64,000 nucleotides of DNA from Calothrix sp. NIES-4101 (GCA_004296455.1 AP018280.1:186001-250000), one strand, 5' to 3'; shown: positions 35,340 through 44,887, counted from the stretch's first letter. The notes: generated by a model from the sequence alone, not told the origin. Made by a program: numbers and translations.

Positions 35340-36038
35340 ATGATTGACCTTTATTACTGGACAACGCCCAACGGTCACAAAATTACGATATTTCTAGAGG
35401 AAGTTGGATTACCTTACAACATTATTCCCATTAACATTGGTAAAGGAGAGCAGTTTCAGCCTGAGTTTCTGAAAATTGCCCCCAATAATCGCATCCCTGC
35501 AATAGTCGATCGCCAACCTGCTGATGGTGGCGAACCAATTTCTATATTTGAGTCTGGGGCGATTTTAGAGTATTTGGCTGATAAAACCGGAAAGTTAATC
35601 CCTGCTGATATTCGCGGTCGTGCAGAGGTTCTGCAATGGTTATTTTGGCAAATGGGGGGACTTGGACCAATGGCAGGACAAAATCATCATTTTAGCCAAT
35701 ATGCTCCCGAAAAAATTCCTTACGCGATTAATCGCTATGTGAATGAAACTGGACGTTTATATGCAGTTTTGGATAAACGATTGAGCGATCGCGAATTTAT
35801 CGCCGGAGATTATTCAATTGCCGATATTGCCAGCTATCCCTGGATTGTTCCTTATGAACGCCAAAACCAAAAACTGGAGGATTTTCCCAATCTAAAACGC
35901 TGGTTTGAGACAATTAAAGCTCGCCCAGCAACGATTCGAGCCTATGAAAAAGCCGAAGCGCTCAAAAATCAGCAAATTAGCCCCGAACAAGCACGGGATT
36001 TGTTATTTAATCAATCTGCCAGCACTGTTAGAGGTTGA
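35340..36038 (+). CDS. Glutathione S-transferase, nu class (YfcG/YghU-like)
   Basis: 232 residues. LYYWTTPNGHKITIFLEEVGL carries the Thr-Pro-Asn-Gly motif of nu-class GSTs, which bind two glutathiones and reduce organic disulfides and peroxides. NRIPAIVDRQPADGGEPISIFESGAIL and SIADIASYPWI follow the pattern. AAGGATAAGT precedes the start. It begins 92 bases after the point where the SDR gene would end without the IS, so it was probably cotranscribed with the SDR before the insertion. Confidence 0.9.
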   Translation: MIDLYYWTTPNGHKITIFLEEVGLPYNIIPINIGKGEQFQPEFLKIAPNNRIPAIVDRQPADGGEPISIFESGAILEYLADKTGKLIPADIRGRAEVLQWLFWQMGGLGPMAGQNHHFSQYAPEKIPYAINRYVNETGRLYAVLDKRLSDREFIAGDYSIADIASYPWIVPYERQNQKLEDFPNLKRWFETIKARPATIRAYEKAEALKNQQISPEQARDLLFNQSASTVRG

Positions 36039-36090
36039 ATCGGGTAAATATTAGAGCCTAGCGACAAAATACAATCAATCTTTAGATAAC

Positions 36091-36927
36091 ATGATGAAAG
36101 AATTAACACGTCGGGAATTTATCACCACAGCCGCGATCGCAACTGGCTTTACTTTAGCAACACAACCGATTTCTTCAGCAACAGTTATTACCACTGACAC
36201 CAAAGGAATAGTTGCAGGTGCAGTCAAAATTCCTGCCAAAGATGGCGAAATTCCTGCTTACAGAGCGCAACCAGAAACAGGGGAAAATTTTCCCATCGTT
36301 CTGGTAATTCAGGAAATATTTGGTGTCCACGAACACATTCAAGATGTTACCCGTCGTTTTGCGAAGTTGGGATATTTAGCGATCGCACCTCAATTATTTA
36401 TCCGTCAAGGTGATGTTTCCAAGTTGAGTAACATCGATGAAATCCGTCCGATTGTGGCGAAAGTTCCCGATGCTCAGGTACTTTCAGACCTCGATGCCAC
36501 AGTGGATTGGGCGGTAAAATCATCTAAAGGTAATGGCGATCGCGTGGGAATTACGGGTTTTTGCTGGGGTGGTCGCATTACTTGGTTATATGCAGCACAT
36601 AATCCGAAGCTAAAAGCTGGTGTCGCATGGTATGGGCGTTTAGTCGGTGATTCTACAGAACTTCAGCCCAAGCATCCAATTGATGTTGTTTCCACGTTAA
36701 AAGTCCCCGTTCTCGGACTTTATGGTGCTCAAGACACGGGTATTCCTGTGAACACAGTTGAGCAGGTACGGGAAAAACTCAAATCCAGCAATAGTAAATC
36801 GGAAATTGTGGTTTACCCCGATGCTCCCCACGCCTTTTTTGCCGATTATCGTCCTTCCTATCGGGAAAAGGATGCGAAAGATGGGTGGAAACGTCTGCAA
36901 GCTTGGTTTAAGCAGCATGGTTTGTAA
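36091..36927 (+). CDS. Exported dienelactone hydrolase-family protein
   Basis: 278 residues. The N-terminus [19 protein letters not shown] is a twin-arginine type signal. The hydrolase core has [22 protein letters not shown] (Glu of the family), [13 protein letters not shown] with the nucleophile Cys, [11 protein letters not shown] (Asp) and [14 protein letters not shown] (His). Dienelactone hydrolases open lactones made from aromatic rings. It follows the GST by 52 bases and is probably in the same transcript. The dienelactone substrate is inferred from family only. Confidence 0.85.
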   Translation: MMKELTRREFITTAAIATGFTLATQPISSATVITTDTKGIVAGAVKIPAKDGEIPAYRAQPETGENFPIVLVIQEIFGVHEHIQDVTRRFAKLGYLAIAPQLFIRQGDVSKLSNIDEIRPIVAKVPDAQVLSDLDATVDWAVKSSKGNGDRVGITGFCWGGRITWLYAAHNPKLKAGVAWYGRLVGDSTELQPKHPIDVVSTLKVPVLGLYGAQDTGIPVNTVEQVREKLKSSNSKSEIVVYPDAPHAFFADYRPSYREKDAKDGWKRLQAWFKQHGL

Positions 36928-37093
36928 GGGGAAAGGTTGAAAGGAGTGGGAAGATTGGGAATAGTAGGGTTTAGCGCAACGTAACGCACCATCTCAAATT
37001 TAATAATAAAGTGCAGATAATCAAATTTCCATTCCTTATTGTTTCTTCGTACAAACCTGTAGTATGAAAATTTATCAGAATTAGGGAAGTTGA

Positions 37094-38290
37094 GTGACTA
37101 AATTTGTTGCAGAAAAGGTAGATAACCCGCGTATTTCATTGCTATTATTAGGCGCTGTATCTTTCATTGTGATGGCAGATATGCGGGTAATCGATCCACT
37201 GCTGCGGGTGATTGCCAACGATTTTAATACTAGCGTGGGGAACACTGCTGTGATTATTTCAGCATACACAATTCCCTATGGATTATTTCAATTAGTATAT
37301 GGTCCGTTAGGCGATCGCATTGGTAAACTCAAGGTGATGACTGGGGGGATTACTATCTTTGCGGTGGGGACTGCTTTGTGTACATTTGCCCCCAATCTGC
37401 CATTGTTAATATTACTGCGATTTCTCACGGGAATGTTTGCTGCAACTGTGATTCCCCTTTCCTTGGCATATATCGGCGACAACTTCCCCTATGCTGAACG
37501 GCAAACTGCAATTGGTCGTTATTTGAGTGCTTTAATGTTGGGGCAAATTCTCAGTAGCAGTTTGGGTGGTATCTTTGGAGAATTCCTGAGTTGGCGTAAT
37601 ATTTTTCTAGTGTTTGGTGTTGCATCATTGATAGTTGCGGTGATTTTTTGGCAAGCAACCCGGAAAATCCCCCCAGAACCTAACAAACAAGAAACGAAGA
37701 ATTTTTTTGCTACCCTCAAACCCTATTTCCAACTGCTAACTAAAGCGAATGCACGTTTGGTTATTACCACAGTATTTATCGAAGGCTTTTTCTTGTATGG
37801 TGGGTTTGCTTATGTCGGTGCATTTATTCGCGATCGCTATAATTTACCCTACGTCACAATTGGTATATTACTGAGTGGTTTTGGAATGGGTGGTTTGCTC
37901 TACAGTATCTCAGTTAAATGGCTGGTTCATCGCTTGGGAGAACAAGGATTAGTTGTAGTGGGTGGTTCCTTGGTGGGTACTTGTTTTTTATCCGTCAATT
38001 TATTCCCGAATTGGATGTTGTTTATTCCTACAACCATTTTTATTGGGCTTGGTTTTTATATGATGCATAGTACCTTGCAAACTCAAGCAACAGAATTATC
38101 TCCGGAATCGCGGGGAACTGCCGTTTCGTTGTTTGCATTTAATTTATTTGTGGGGCAAGGAATTGGCGCTGTTTTTCTAGGGCAAATTGTTGATCGCGCT
38201 GGTTATACTTCTTGTTTTATTCTTTGTGGTGTTGCTGTACCATTATTAGCAATTTGGTTCGCCAGTCAAATGCGCTATTTGAAAGTTTAG
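37094..38290 (+). CDS. MFS transporter
   Basis: 398 residues from a GTG with AGGGAAG upstream; 12 membrane helices. VMADMRVIDPLLRVIANDF at the start, GPLGDRIGKLKVMTGG in loop 2-3 and LRFLTGMFAATVIPLSLAYIGD suit the drug/arabinose efflux group of MFS proteins. ELSPESRGTAVSLFAFNLFVGQGIGAVFLG lies in the second half. It is likely a proton-driven exporter. Substrate unknown. It is convergent with the broken Uma2 gene. Confidence 0.85.
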   Translation: MTKFVAEKVDNPRISLLLLGAVSFIVMADMRVIDPLLRVIANDFNTSVGNTAVIISAYTIPYGLFQLVYGPLGDRIGKLKVMTGGITIFAVGTALCTFAPNLPLLILLRFLTGMFAATVIPLSLAYIGDNFPYAERQTAIGRYLSALMLGQILSSSLGGIFGEFLSWRNIFLVFGVASLIVAVIFWQATRKIPPEPNKQETKNFFATLKPYFQLLTKANARLVITTVFIEGFFLYGGFAYVGAFIRDRYNLPYVTIGILLSGFGMGGLLYSISVKWLVHRLGEQGLVVVGGSLVGTCFLSVNLFPNWMLFIPTTIFIGLGFYMMHSTLQTQATELSPESRGTAVSLFAFNLFVGQGIGAVFLGQIVDRAGYTSCFILCGVAVPLLAIWFASQMRYLKV

Positions 38291-38356
38291 ATTTATTTTT
38301 AGACATCGTCATCGCCAAACAAACGAAATCGTATTAATTTTTCCTTTTCCCTTCTC

Positions 38357-39287
38357 CTACAAATTCTCTATATCAATACCCTTTTCCTGCAACTTTTTCA
38401 ATAAATCCTGATAACGCTTTTGTTCCACTTCCAATTGCGAAAGTACAGTATCAGCACGCTGACGCTCGGTTTCTGCACGCTGACGTTCGGTTTCCGCACG
38501 TTGACGCTCTTGCTCCCGTTGCTGTGCAAGCTCTACCGAAGTCAGAAATTTTTCCCCATCGGGACGATATATTTCTAAGGTTTGAGGTGTGAGTTGAAAG
38601 CGTATACCCAAACGGGGACTAAGCCAAGTATTTATTTCTTCAATTACTTCTAAGCGATTTTGCCCCGATTCCTGATTTTGCAACCAACCATTTAAGTCAT
38701 TTTTATCGGGGTCGTAAATATAATACTCCTCAACTCCATAGCGTTCGTAAAAGCTGAGTTTTTTTGCCATTTCTTTGAGGGTATTACCGGGAGAGAGGAT
38801 TTCAAATACTACTTGTACGGGGATATCTTCTTCTTCCCATTGCTTGTAGGAACCTCTATCTCCCTACCCCTGTTAAGGTGTACCAATAATGTACTAGCCA
38901 GAAGTCCCATTCTTACGTTCTACCTCTAATCGCAGAACCTAAATTTTTAACGCAAGCATTATTTTTTGCCTTCAATTTTTAATGGATGCGGTGCTGAAAC
39001 CCCTATAAATCGTCAGTACAAATGTTCACCTTAACAGGGGTACCTCTATCTCCCTTAGGTCTACCGAACACAACTAAAACATCGGGTGCTTGGCGGATTG
39101 TTTCTCCCGATACGGGATACCATAACAAATCACCAGCCACAAAAACATCAGGCTGCGATGCAAACAGAATTTCTAGATTTTCCTTAATGGTGACTATCCA
39201 TTGAAATTGTTTGGTATTATCAGCCATTGGTTGTCCGTCACTGTCGGGGTAGATGATAGTAGTTGGGGTTTCTGGTGTGAGTACCAT
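38357..39287 (-). pseudogene. Uma2-family endonuclease-like gene interrupted by a small element
   Basis: N-terminal part from the ATG at 39287: DVFVAGDLLWYPV and APDVLVVFGRPKGDRG. C-terminal part, after the element: SYKQWEEEDIPVQVVFEILSPGNTLKEMAKKL and YGVEEYYIYDPDKNDLNGW, then a Gln/Arg/Glu-rich coiled coil with three repeats of AETERQR-type. Together they are a complete DUF820/Uma2 protein, a PD-(D/E)XK-like fold very abundant in cyanobacteria with unknown function. Removing element and one 14-base repeat gives 247 codons in one frame. As it stands the reading ends in a stop within the element. Confidence 0.85.
38866..39041. mobile_element. Non-autonomous element (176 bp) with 14-base target duplication
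   Basis: Perfect 15-base inverted ends ACCCCTGTTAAGGTG (38866-38880) and CACCTTAACAGGGGT (39027-39041), flanked by the perfect direct repeat ACCTCTATCTCCCT (38852-38865 and 39042-39055). The interior is non-coding. It sits in the Uma2 gene. A 14-base duplication is unusually long for common IS families, so the mobilising transposase is of interest. Confidence 0.85.
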
Positions 39288-39330
39288 ATTGGGATCAACC
39301 TACGCTAAGAGTTACAGTTGGGGATTATTT

Positions 39331-39607
39331 CTAGTCTATTGGATTTCCCCAAATAATGTACCAGCAAAACCAGGCATCGTTGCCCCAAAACATTTCTTCC
39401 CCTACAAAAAAGGTAGGTACACCAAATGCTCTCCGCTCGAATGCTTCCTGGGTTAAAATTTCTAATTGTGGATCGCCTCTTTTGATCTAATTGCCTCAAC
39501 AAATTTAATTTCCGGAATACCAATATTTTTGGCAATAGCGATCGCAATTTTTTGGAGGTATGAGTATCTGCTACCTAACCCATAGTAAAGTCCGCTATTG
39601 CTGTCAT
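39331..39607 (-). pseudogene. Decayed, internally deleted copy of the hydroxychromene carboxylate isomerase gene
   Basis: On the minus strand DFYYGLGSRYSYL (identical to the start of the protein at 19663) is joined, after loss of about 125 residues, to a piece like its C-terminal third: KNIGIPEIKFVEAI, then a frameshift near 39455, then LTQEAFERRAFGVPTFFVGEEMFWGND. The first codons are also out of frame. Similarity to 19663 is visible at DNA level (GGTTAGGTAGCAGATACTCA-like stretches), so this is an old duplicate. It lies immediately after the flavoprotein-persulfide dioxygenase gene. Confidence 0.8.
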
Positions 39608-39625
39608 ATTTTTAAACTGCACCCA

Positions 39626-41803
39626 TCAAATTTGAAAATCCCAGATAGTTATAAATTTTCCACAATTTTGATTCGCAGGAACAGCCTCGTTCATTTTTTT
39701 AGGAAAGGGCAATTTCAAGTTATTCATCAACTCAATAAATTGATTTCTACTGCGTCCTGCAAATCGAGGATTCCATTGCTTTTCTTCACCAATTGTGGAA
39801 ACTGTTCGTCCTTGGTAATCATGACCCGGATATACTAATGTCTCATCTGGTAATGTAAACAACTTCTGAGTCACTGCATCGTAAAGTGAACCAGCATCTC
39901 CATTTTGGAAATCAGTACGACCACAACCACGAATGAATAATGCATCCCCAGTTAACAGATGGGTTTTGTTCACCAAGTAAGTCATGTGACTGTCAGTATG
40001 CCCTGGAGTTGCGATCGCCTGAATTTCTACGCTTCCCAATTTTAAAATATCTCCGTCTCGAATATAACGATTGCCACCAACAGCATAGGAATTTTCGGGC
40101 ACGATAGCCACACAACCCGTAATTTGTCGGAGTGTATCGGTTCCGGTAATATGATCGGCGTGAATGTGAGTTTCTAAACAATAACGTAAGGTTAATCCTA
40201 GCTCTTGCAGAATTTGCAAATCCCGTTCGACTTGTTCTAATACGGGATCGACGAGAAGGGCTGTGTGAGTTTCAGAATCGATAATTAAATATGTGTAAGT
40301 ACAAGATTCGCGATCAAATAATTGCCTAAATATCATCTGAGATTCATTTGATGCTAATACTGGTTGTTTGCTAAAGCAAATTTCCTTAATCGCAGCATAA
40401 AATTTGTCGTTGAAAGAGTTCAGTATTTCCATCGCCAAATTTGCAGCTTGAACTCGAATTTCTGGAACCGCAGTCGTTTCCCAAAGAGTACCTTTACGAG
40501 GTGTTCCTAAAGTATATAACTGCTTGGATATTTTTCCATCAGCATCAATAAGAGCACCATTTGTAGCAGTATCGACTCCTATAGATAAAGAATTGAGACG
40601 AATTAACCGTTGCTCTTGCAAGCTAGCAAGTAATGGATGCTGCATTCTCCGATAGTTACAATTTGAGCCAGTACAGTTAATAATCCGATTCACATGCAAA
40701 ACTCTATTTTTACCCGTTTTGCGATCGCGAATTGTCACATTCACACCATTTTCTAATTCTTGGCAACTTTGAATTCTGCCACCGTAATAGTTTAATTTAC
40801 CCAATTTTGTTGCTATATCCAAAGTATTGGCAATTTCCGGTGCAATCCGATGACGGTGAACTTCCCAATAAGCTTTCACATGACGTAAAAATCGCTTTTG
40901 TTCTGTTAATGGGAGTGCTTGCCAAAGCTCTTGAGTAACTGGGCGAATTGCATCGATTACTGTTCGCCAATCTTGTCCTTGAGAAGCAGCTATTTTAATT
41001 TCTTGACGCACTAAATGTAATAATTGTCTGGCTGTTTTTGGTGCAGTTGCTACATCAATAAATGCTGGATAAATATAATTTTGTTCCTGGCATAATGGCA
41101 TTAATCCATGGCGAGAAACAGCATGAATTTTTCCTTGAAAACCTTTTGCTTGGAGAGCGACAACTATATCTACCATCGTCAACCCAGTTCCCACCAATAG
41201 TATAGAATCTTCTGGATTTAGTCCTGCGATCGCATTATGCGACCATGCATCTGTAATATAATGTTCACAATTTTCCAAAGAAGCAAGTGGTTGCGGTAAA
41301 GATGCAGGAAAATTTCCCAATGCTAGTACTACCTTATGAGCAGATAAACATTCGCCTCCACTCAAATATATAGTTGTATTTTCACTCGCAGATTCAATTG
41401 CGATCGCCTCATCAAATATTTTTTCAAATCGTACGTAAGCAGGCGTATTTTCCTCTGCTTCTTTCAATATTGCTTGTACATAATCCCCATAAACCCGACG
41501 GGGAACAAAGGTAGATGCTATTACTTCTTCGTACCCATTTTTATGTAACCAATTTAAAAAATGATTCGCTTCATCGGGAAATGCACTCATTTTACCAGCC
41601 GGAACATTGAGCAAATGGGATTCTATTTGCGTACCATAAGCAACTCCCCTACCGGCTTCATGACTGCGCTCTATCAACTTAATAGTGAGTGGAATAGTCG
41701 CATTCCTGAGAAGATTTGCAGCTACCAAAGAACCGCTAAACCCACCTCCAATGATGGCAACTATCTGAGGAGAAACACTCAAGTTTAAAAAGCTTGTATC
41801 CAT
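39626..41803 (-). CDS. Fusion of an FAD/NAD(P)-binding protein with a persulfide dioxygenase-like (ETHE1-type) domain
   Basis: 725 residues. Residues 1-470: FAD-NAD(P)-binding family, with VAIIGGGFSGSLVAANLL, SHLLNVPAGKMSAFPDEANHFLNWL and SILLVGTGLTMVDIVVALQAKG. Residues about 490-725: metallo-beta-lactamase fold with THIHADH, TPGHTDSHMTYLV, LLTGDALFIRGCGRTDFQ and YPGHDYQGR, all ETHE1/blh markers, which oxidise glutathione persulfide to sulfite. The two functions are usually on separate genes. The fusion suggests the flavoprotein supplies or handles persulfide. The C-terminal few residues look divergent. Confidence 0.85.
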   Translation of the reverse strand: MDTSFLNLSVSPQIVAIIGGGFSGSLVAANLLRNATIPLTIKLIERSHEAGRGVAYGTQIESHLLNVPAGKMSAFPDEANHFLNWLHKNGYEEVIASTFVPRRVYGDYVQAILKEAEENTPAYVRFEKIFDEAIAIESASENTTIYLSGGECLSAHKVVLALGNFPASLPQPLASLENCEHYITDAWSHNAIAGLNPEDSILLVGTGLTMVDIVVALQAKGFQGKIHAVSRHGLMPLCQEQNYIYPAFIDVATAPKTARQLLHLVRQEIKIAASQGQDWRTVIDAIRPVTQELWQALPLTEQKRFLRHVKAYWEVHRHRIAPEIANTLDIATKLGKLNYYGGRIQSCQELENGVNVTIRDRKTGKNRVLHVNRIINCTGSNCNYRRMQHPLLASLQEQRLIRLNSLSIGVDTATNGALIDADGKISKQLYTLGTPRKGTLWETTAVPEIRVQAANLAMEILNSFNDKFYAAIKEICFSKQPVLASNESQMIFRQLFDRESCTYTYLIIDSETHTALLVDPVLEQVERDLQILQELGLTLRYCLETHIHADHITGTDTLRQITGCVAIVPENSYAVGGNRYIRDGDILKLGSVEIQAIATPGHTDSHMTYLVNKTHLLTGDALFIRGCGRTDFQNGDAGSLYDAVTQKLFTLPDETLVYPGHDYQGRTVSTIGEEKQWNPRFAGRSRNQFIELMNNLKLPFPKKMNEAVPANQNCGKFITIWDFQI

Positions 41804-42183
41804 AGAGTTTTAAGTTGTGCTTACTACCTTCTATTCACAACTTTATGTCAAAAACACTGAAGATTTTCGTAAGTTATCCTATGTATATTCCTTAATATAT
41901 TAAAAAACCCACTTATGGCGGCGAAAAAGTGGGAATTAATATTTAGTATCCAATATGACAAAATATCCCCATCATCAATTGCAAAACATCAGAACTCAAA
42001 TACTGATACAGCCAGCTTTGAAAATTTTCTACCCTGCCCAATGAACTATAAGGCTCTAAATCCGATGGAAATAGTAGGATTTTCAACGACGAGTACCAAC
42101 AATTGTCAAATGATAAATTGGATACAATTTTTGTTATAGAATTATAACATTAGACAGCAAAGTTGAGTTTGAGGTATCTGAGT
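41804..42183. other. Spacer
   Basis: No convincing gene. A 74-codon plus-strand frame at 41915 has no ribosome site and low-complexity composition. It should carry the promoter of the fusion gene (left) and the end of the decarboxylase-like gene (right). Confidence 0.4.
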
Positions 42184-42582
42184 TTATTGTGAGTTGTTAA
42201 ATTGCTCATCAATAGGGATTCTATAACCGTTAGCAAGCCTATTTGTCATATTTGCAGCACCAGTAATTGCCATCAATTCACCAAATACTTCATCACTCAT
42301 GCCTTTAGCACGTGCTGCTGCTGTATGGGAAGAAATACAATATTCGCAACCATTTGTGACACTGACGGCAATATAAATTAATTCTCGCGTTAACGGGTTA
42401 ATTTCGCCAGGACTTGTCATGACTTCCTTTAGTGTTTCCCAAGTGCGTCGCAAGGTGGGAGGATGATTTGCTAAAGCTTTCCAGAAGTTGTTGATATACT
42501 CAGTTTGCCGTGTTCTGCGGATATCGTCATATACTAACCGCACTTCGGCGTTTGCATCTTCGTATTCGATAAGATTAGTCAT
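42184..42582 (-). CDS. Carboxymuconolactone decarboxylase-family protein (AhpD-like)
   Basis: 132 residues from the ATG at 42582, with GGAAATCAAAACA upstream. The AhpD core is NPLTRELIYIAVSVTNGCEYCISSHTAAARAKGMS with CxxC and the following His, the redox-active site of alkylhydroperoxidase proteins. The family also includes gamma-carboxymuconolactone decarboxylases that lack the Cys pair; the CxxC favours a peroxidase or thiol-disulfide role. It follows the aldolase gene by 20 bases on the same strand and is probably cotranscribed. Confidence 0.85.
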   Translation of the reverse strand: MTNLIEYEDANAEVRLVYDDIRRTRQTEYINNFWKALANHPPTLRRTWETLKEVMTSPGEINPLTRELIYIAVSVTNGCEYCISSHTAAARAKGMSDEVFGELMAITGAANMTNRLANGYRIPIDEQFNNSQ

Positions 42583-42602
42583 TGTTTTGATTTCCAAAAA
42601 AC

Positions 42603-43643
42603 TTAAATAATTGCTTCCTTGATATCTCTAATTAATTCATCAATTCTCTCTTTAGTTGTATTCCAAGAACACATCAACCGCACTCCTCCAACACCAAGAA
42701 AACTATAAAATAACCAACCTTTTGCTCTTAAACTAGTAGCGACTGTGTCCGGTAGCTTCACATAAACAGCATTTGCTTCCCTGGGAAACATAATTTCCAG
42801 ACCTTCTATTTTCAGTAATTCATTCTCTAAGTATTCCGCAGATTGGTTAGCGTGACGGGCATTTTTGAGCCAAGCACCAGTTTCCAATAAACCCAACCAA
42901 GGAGCCGAAATAAATCGCATTTTAGAAGCCAATTGTCCAGCTTGTTTGCAGCGATAGGCAAAATCTTCTGCTAATTCTTTATTAAAGAAAATAATTGCTT
43001 CGCCCATCGCCATACCATTTTTAGTACCGCAAAAGCATAATACATCTACACCACTTTTCCAGCTAATTTCCGCAGGGCTTTTATTTAGAGCAACTACTGC
43101 ATTAGCAAAACGTGCCCCATCCATATGAATTTTTAAATCGTGTTTTTGAGCTAAATCTTGAATGGCAGCTAATTCATCAAGAGAATATAATGTTCCTAAT
43201 TCTGTAGTTTGAGTTAAGCTAATCACTTTACGCTTTGGATAATGAATATCGGCTCTTTTCCCTAATAGTAAAGCTTCGATTGACTCAGTTGTTAACTTAC
43301 CATTTTCACCCTTAGCAAGCAGCAATTTAGAACCATTAGATGCAAACTCTGGGGCACCACATTCGCTAGTTTCAATATGTGCATTTTCGTGGCAGATAAC
43401 ACTGTGGTAGGATTGACACAAGGCCGCTAATGAGAGAGAATTCGCAGCAGTACCATTAAAAACAAAAAAGACTTCGCAATCAATTTCAAATAATTCTCGA
43501 AAACCATCAGTAGCTTTTTGAGTCCAGACATCATTTCCATAGGCAGGAGCGCTACCTTGATTTGCTTGCAGCATATATTCTAATGCTTCTGGACAAATTC
43601 CAGAGTAATTATCGCTGGCAAATTGTTCTAAATTAGAGTCCAT
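42603..43643 (-). CDS. Low-specificity threonine aldolase-like PLP enzyme
   Basis: 346 residues. FVFNGTAANSLSLAALC, ICHENAHIETSECGAPEF, HMDGARFANAVVAL (Asp to pyridine N) and VLCFCGTKNGMAMGEAIIFF (PLP Lys) are typical of the beta-eliminating lyase/threonine aldolase family. It would split L-threonine, allo-threonine or phenylserine-like beta-hydroxy amino acids into glycine and an aldehyde; a C-S lyase activity is possible in this fold group. It shares an operon with the AhpD-like gene. Confidence 0.85.
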   Translation of the reverse strand: MDSNLEQFASDNYSGICPEALEYMLQANQGSAPAYGNDVWTQKATDGFRELFEIDCEVFFVFNGTAANSLSLAALCQSYHSVICHENAHIETSECGAPEFASNGSKLLLAKGENGKLTTESIEALLLGKRADIHYPKRKVISLTQTTELGTLYSLDELAAIQDLAQKHDLKIHMDGARFANAVVALNKSPAEISWKSGVDVLCFCGTKNGMAMGEAIIFFNKELAEDFAYRCKQAGQLASKMRFISAPWLGLLETGAWLKNARHANQSAEYLENELLKIEGLEIMFPREANAVYVKLPDTVATSLRAKGWLFYSFLGVGGVRLMCSWNTTKERIDELIRDIKEAII

Positions 43644-43776
43644 TTGTTGCTTATATTTGGTAAGCTGAATAACAGATATATTTATGTTAGCGAAATAATT
43701 AACGTTCGCAAATTATTTTCTTTGTATAATTTCCCAATTAAATAATTATAAATAAAGTTTACAGTTGTTAAACAAA

Positions 43777-44887
43777 ATGAATAAAAATAATTATTATGAC
43801 AAAATTTCTCAGATTTATGACCAAACACGGTGGTTGACAGAATCCATAGCGGATGAAGTTGCAGATTTTATTCTCGATCTTGTAGTTGCAACGCCTAAAA
43901 CATCTTTTTTAGAACCTGGAGTCGGAACTGGATTAAATGTTATTCCTTTAGTCAATACCTTCGCCAGATTTATGAGTGATAACGTAGCATCAAGGCTTCT
44001 GGAAGTAAGCTTTTTTCGTATAAGTGAAACAGGCTTTATAAATTCCAGATAACTTAAAAAGTACTTCCGATATTCCCGGACGGCATTTTTATGTTGTAAA
44101 GCTTGATGTATAAGGACTCTGGAGCCTTAGTTTAATAGATAAAGCCGATATTTGTTTTAGCTGAAAACCTTGACGGCAAAAACGTTTTTGCCATTCATAT
44201 TTTTGGCGAAGGTATTGTTTAGTAAAACGCGGTTATTTGGTGACAGGGATTGATATTTCTGAACAGATGCTAAATCAGTTTCGGCAGAAGTTAAATGGAA
44301 CTCCTGAGAATTTGACACTAGTTCATGCAGATGCTTCCCAGTTACCATTTGAGAATAACAGTTTTGACGTTGTATTAACCGTGCATATGCTTCATAATGT
44401 AAGCGATCGCCAAATATTTTTAGATGAAATTGATCGAGTTTTGAAACCAAAAGGTTTTTTCCTCAATTGTCGATGGATTACCCCACCAGCGAGAAGAGAA
44501 TTTGAAGCCTGTTTTCGAGCAATACAATCAAAATATGAGACTAAATCCAAAAATTATCCACCAGAAACAAAATCTCAAGAGCGAGCAATAGAGGAAATAG
44601 ATTTAGAGCAATATTTTCGCGAAAAAGGCTATCAGTCAAATTATTTTGTCCCCAAAGAATGGACAGTCACCAATACTATCGCGGAATTATTAGATTTTTA
44701 TAAATTACGAGCATATGGATTATGTTGGCAAGTCTCTGATGAAGAATACGACAAAGTAATAATCGAGCTTAAAAAGTTTTGTATGCAGCGTTATGATTCT
44801 CTGGGAAAAGTAATTTCCTCCGAAGCCAAATTTGAAATCTGGGCTTACAGCACTCCTGAATTACCGTCATACCCCCAAAATGACTAA
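43777..44887 (+). pseudogene. SAM-dependent methyltransferase gene interrupted by a small element
   Basis: N-terminal part from the ATG at 43777: YYDKISQIYDQTRWL, then motif I SFLEPGVGTGLNVIPLV. The element at 43953 breaks it there. The second part continues RGYLVTGIDISEQML, VHADASQLPFENNSFDVVLTVHMLHNV (motifs II-III) and RVLKPKGFFLNCRW to 44887. Removal of the 265-base element and one TTTAGT copy gives 280 codons in one frame. The gene is thus recently inactivated. Methyl acceptor unknown. A partial downstream protein starting near 44237 lacks motif I. Confidence 0.85.
43953..44217. mobile_element. MITE (265 bp) sharing the ends of the IS4 element
   Basis: Ends CAATACCTTCGCCA (43953-43966) and TGGCGAAGGTATTG (44204-44217) equal the ends of the IS at 33767. 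Target duplication TTTAGT (43947-43952 and 44218-44223), six bases as for that IS. Further similarity is seen inside the left end (TTATGA, then CAAGG). It has no gene, so it is most simply an internally deleted derivative moved by the same transposase. Confidence 0.85.

Noticed and set aside
41915-42139. 74-codon plus-strand gene in the spacer after the fusion gene
   Set aside because: No ribosome site, low-complexity composition, no motif.
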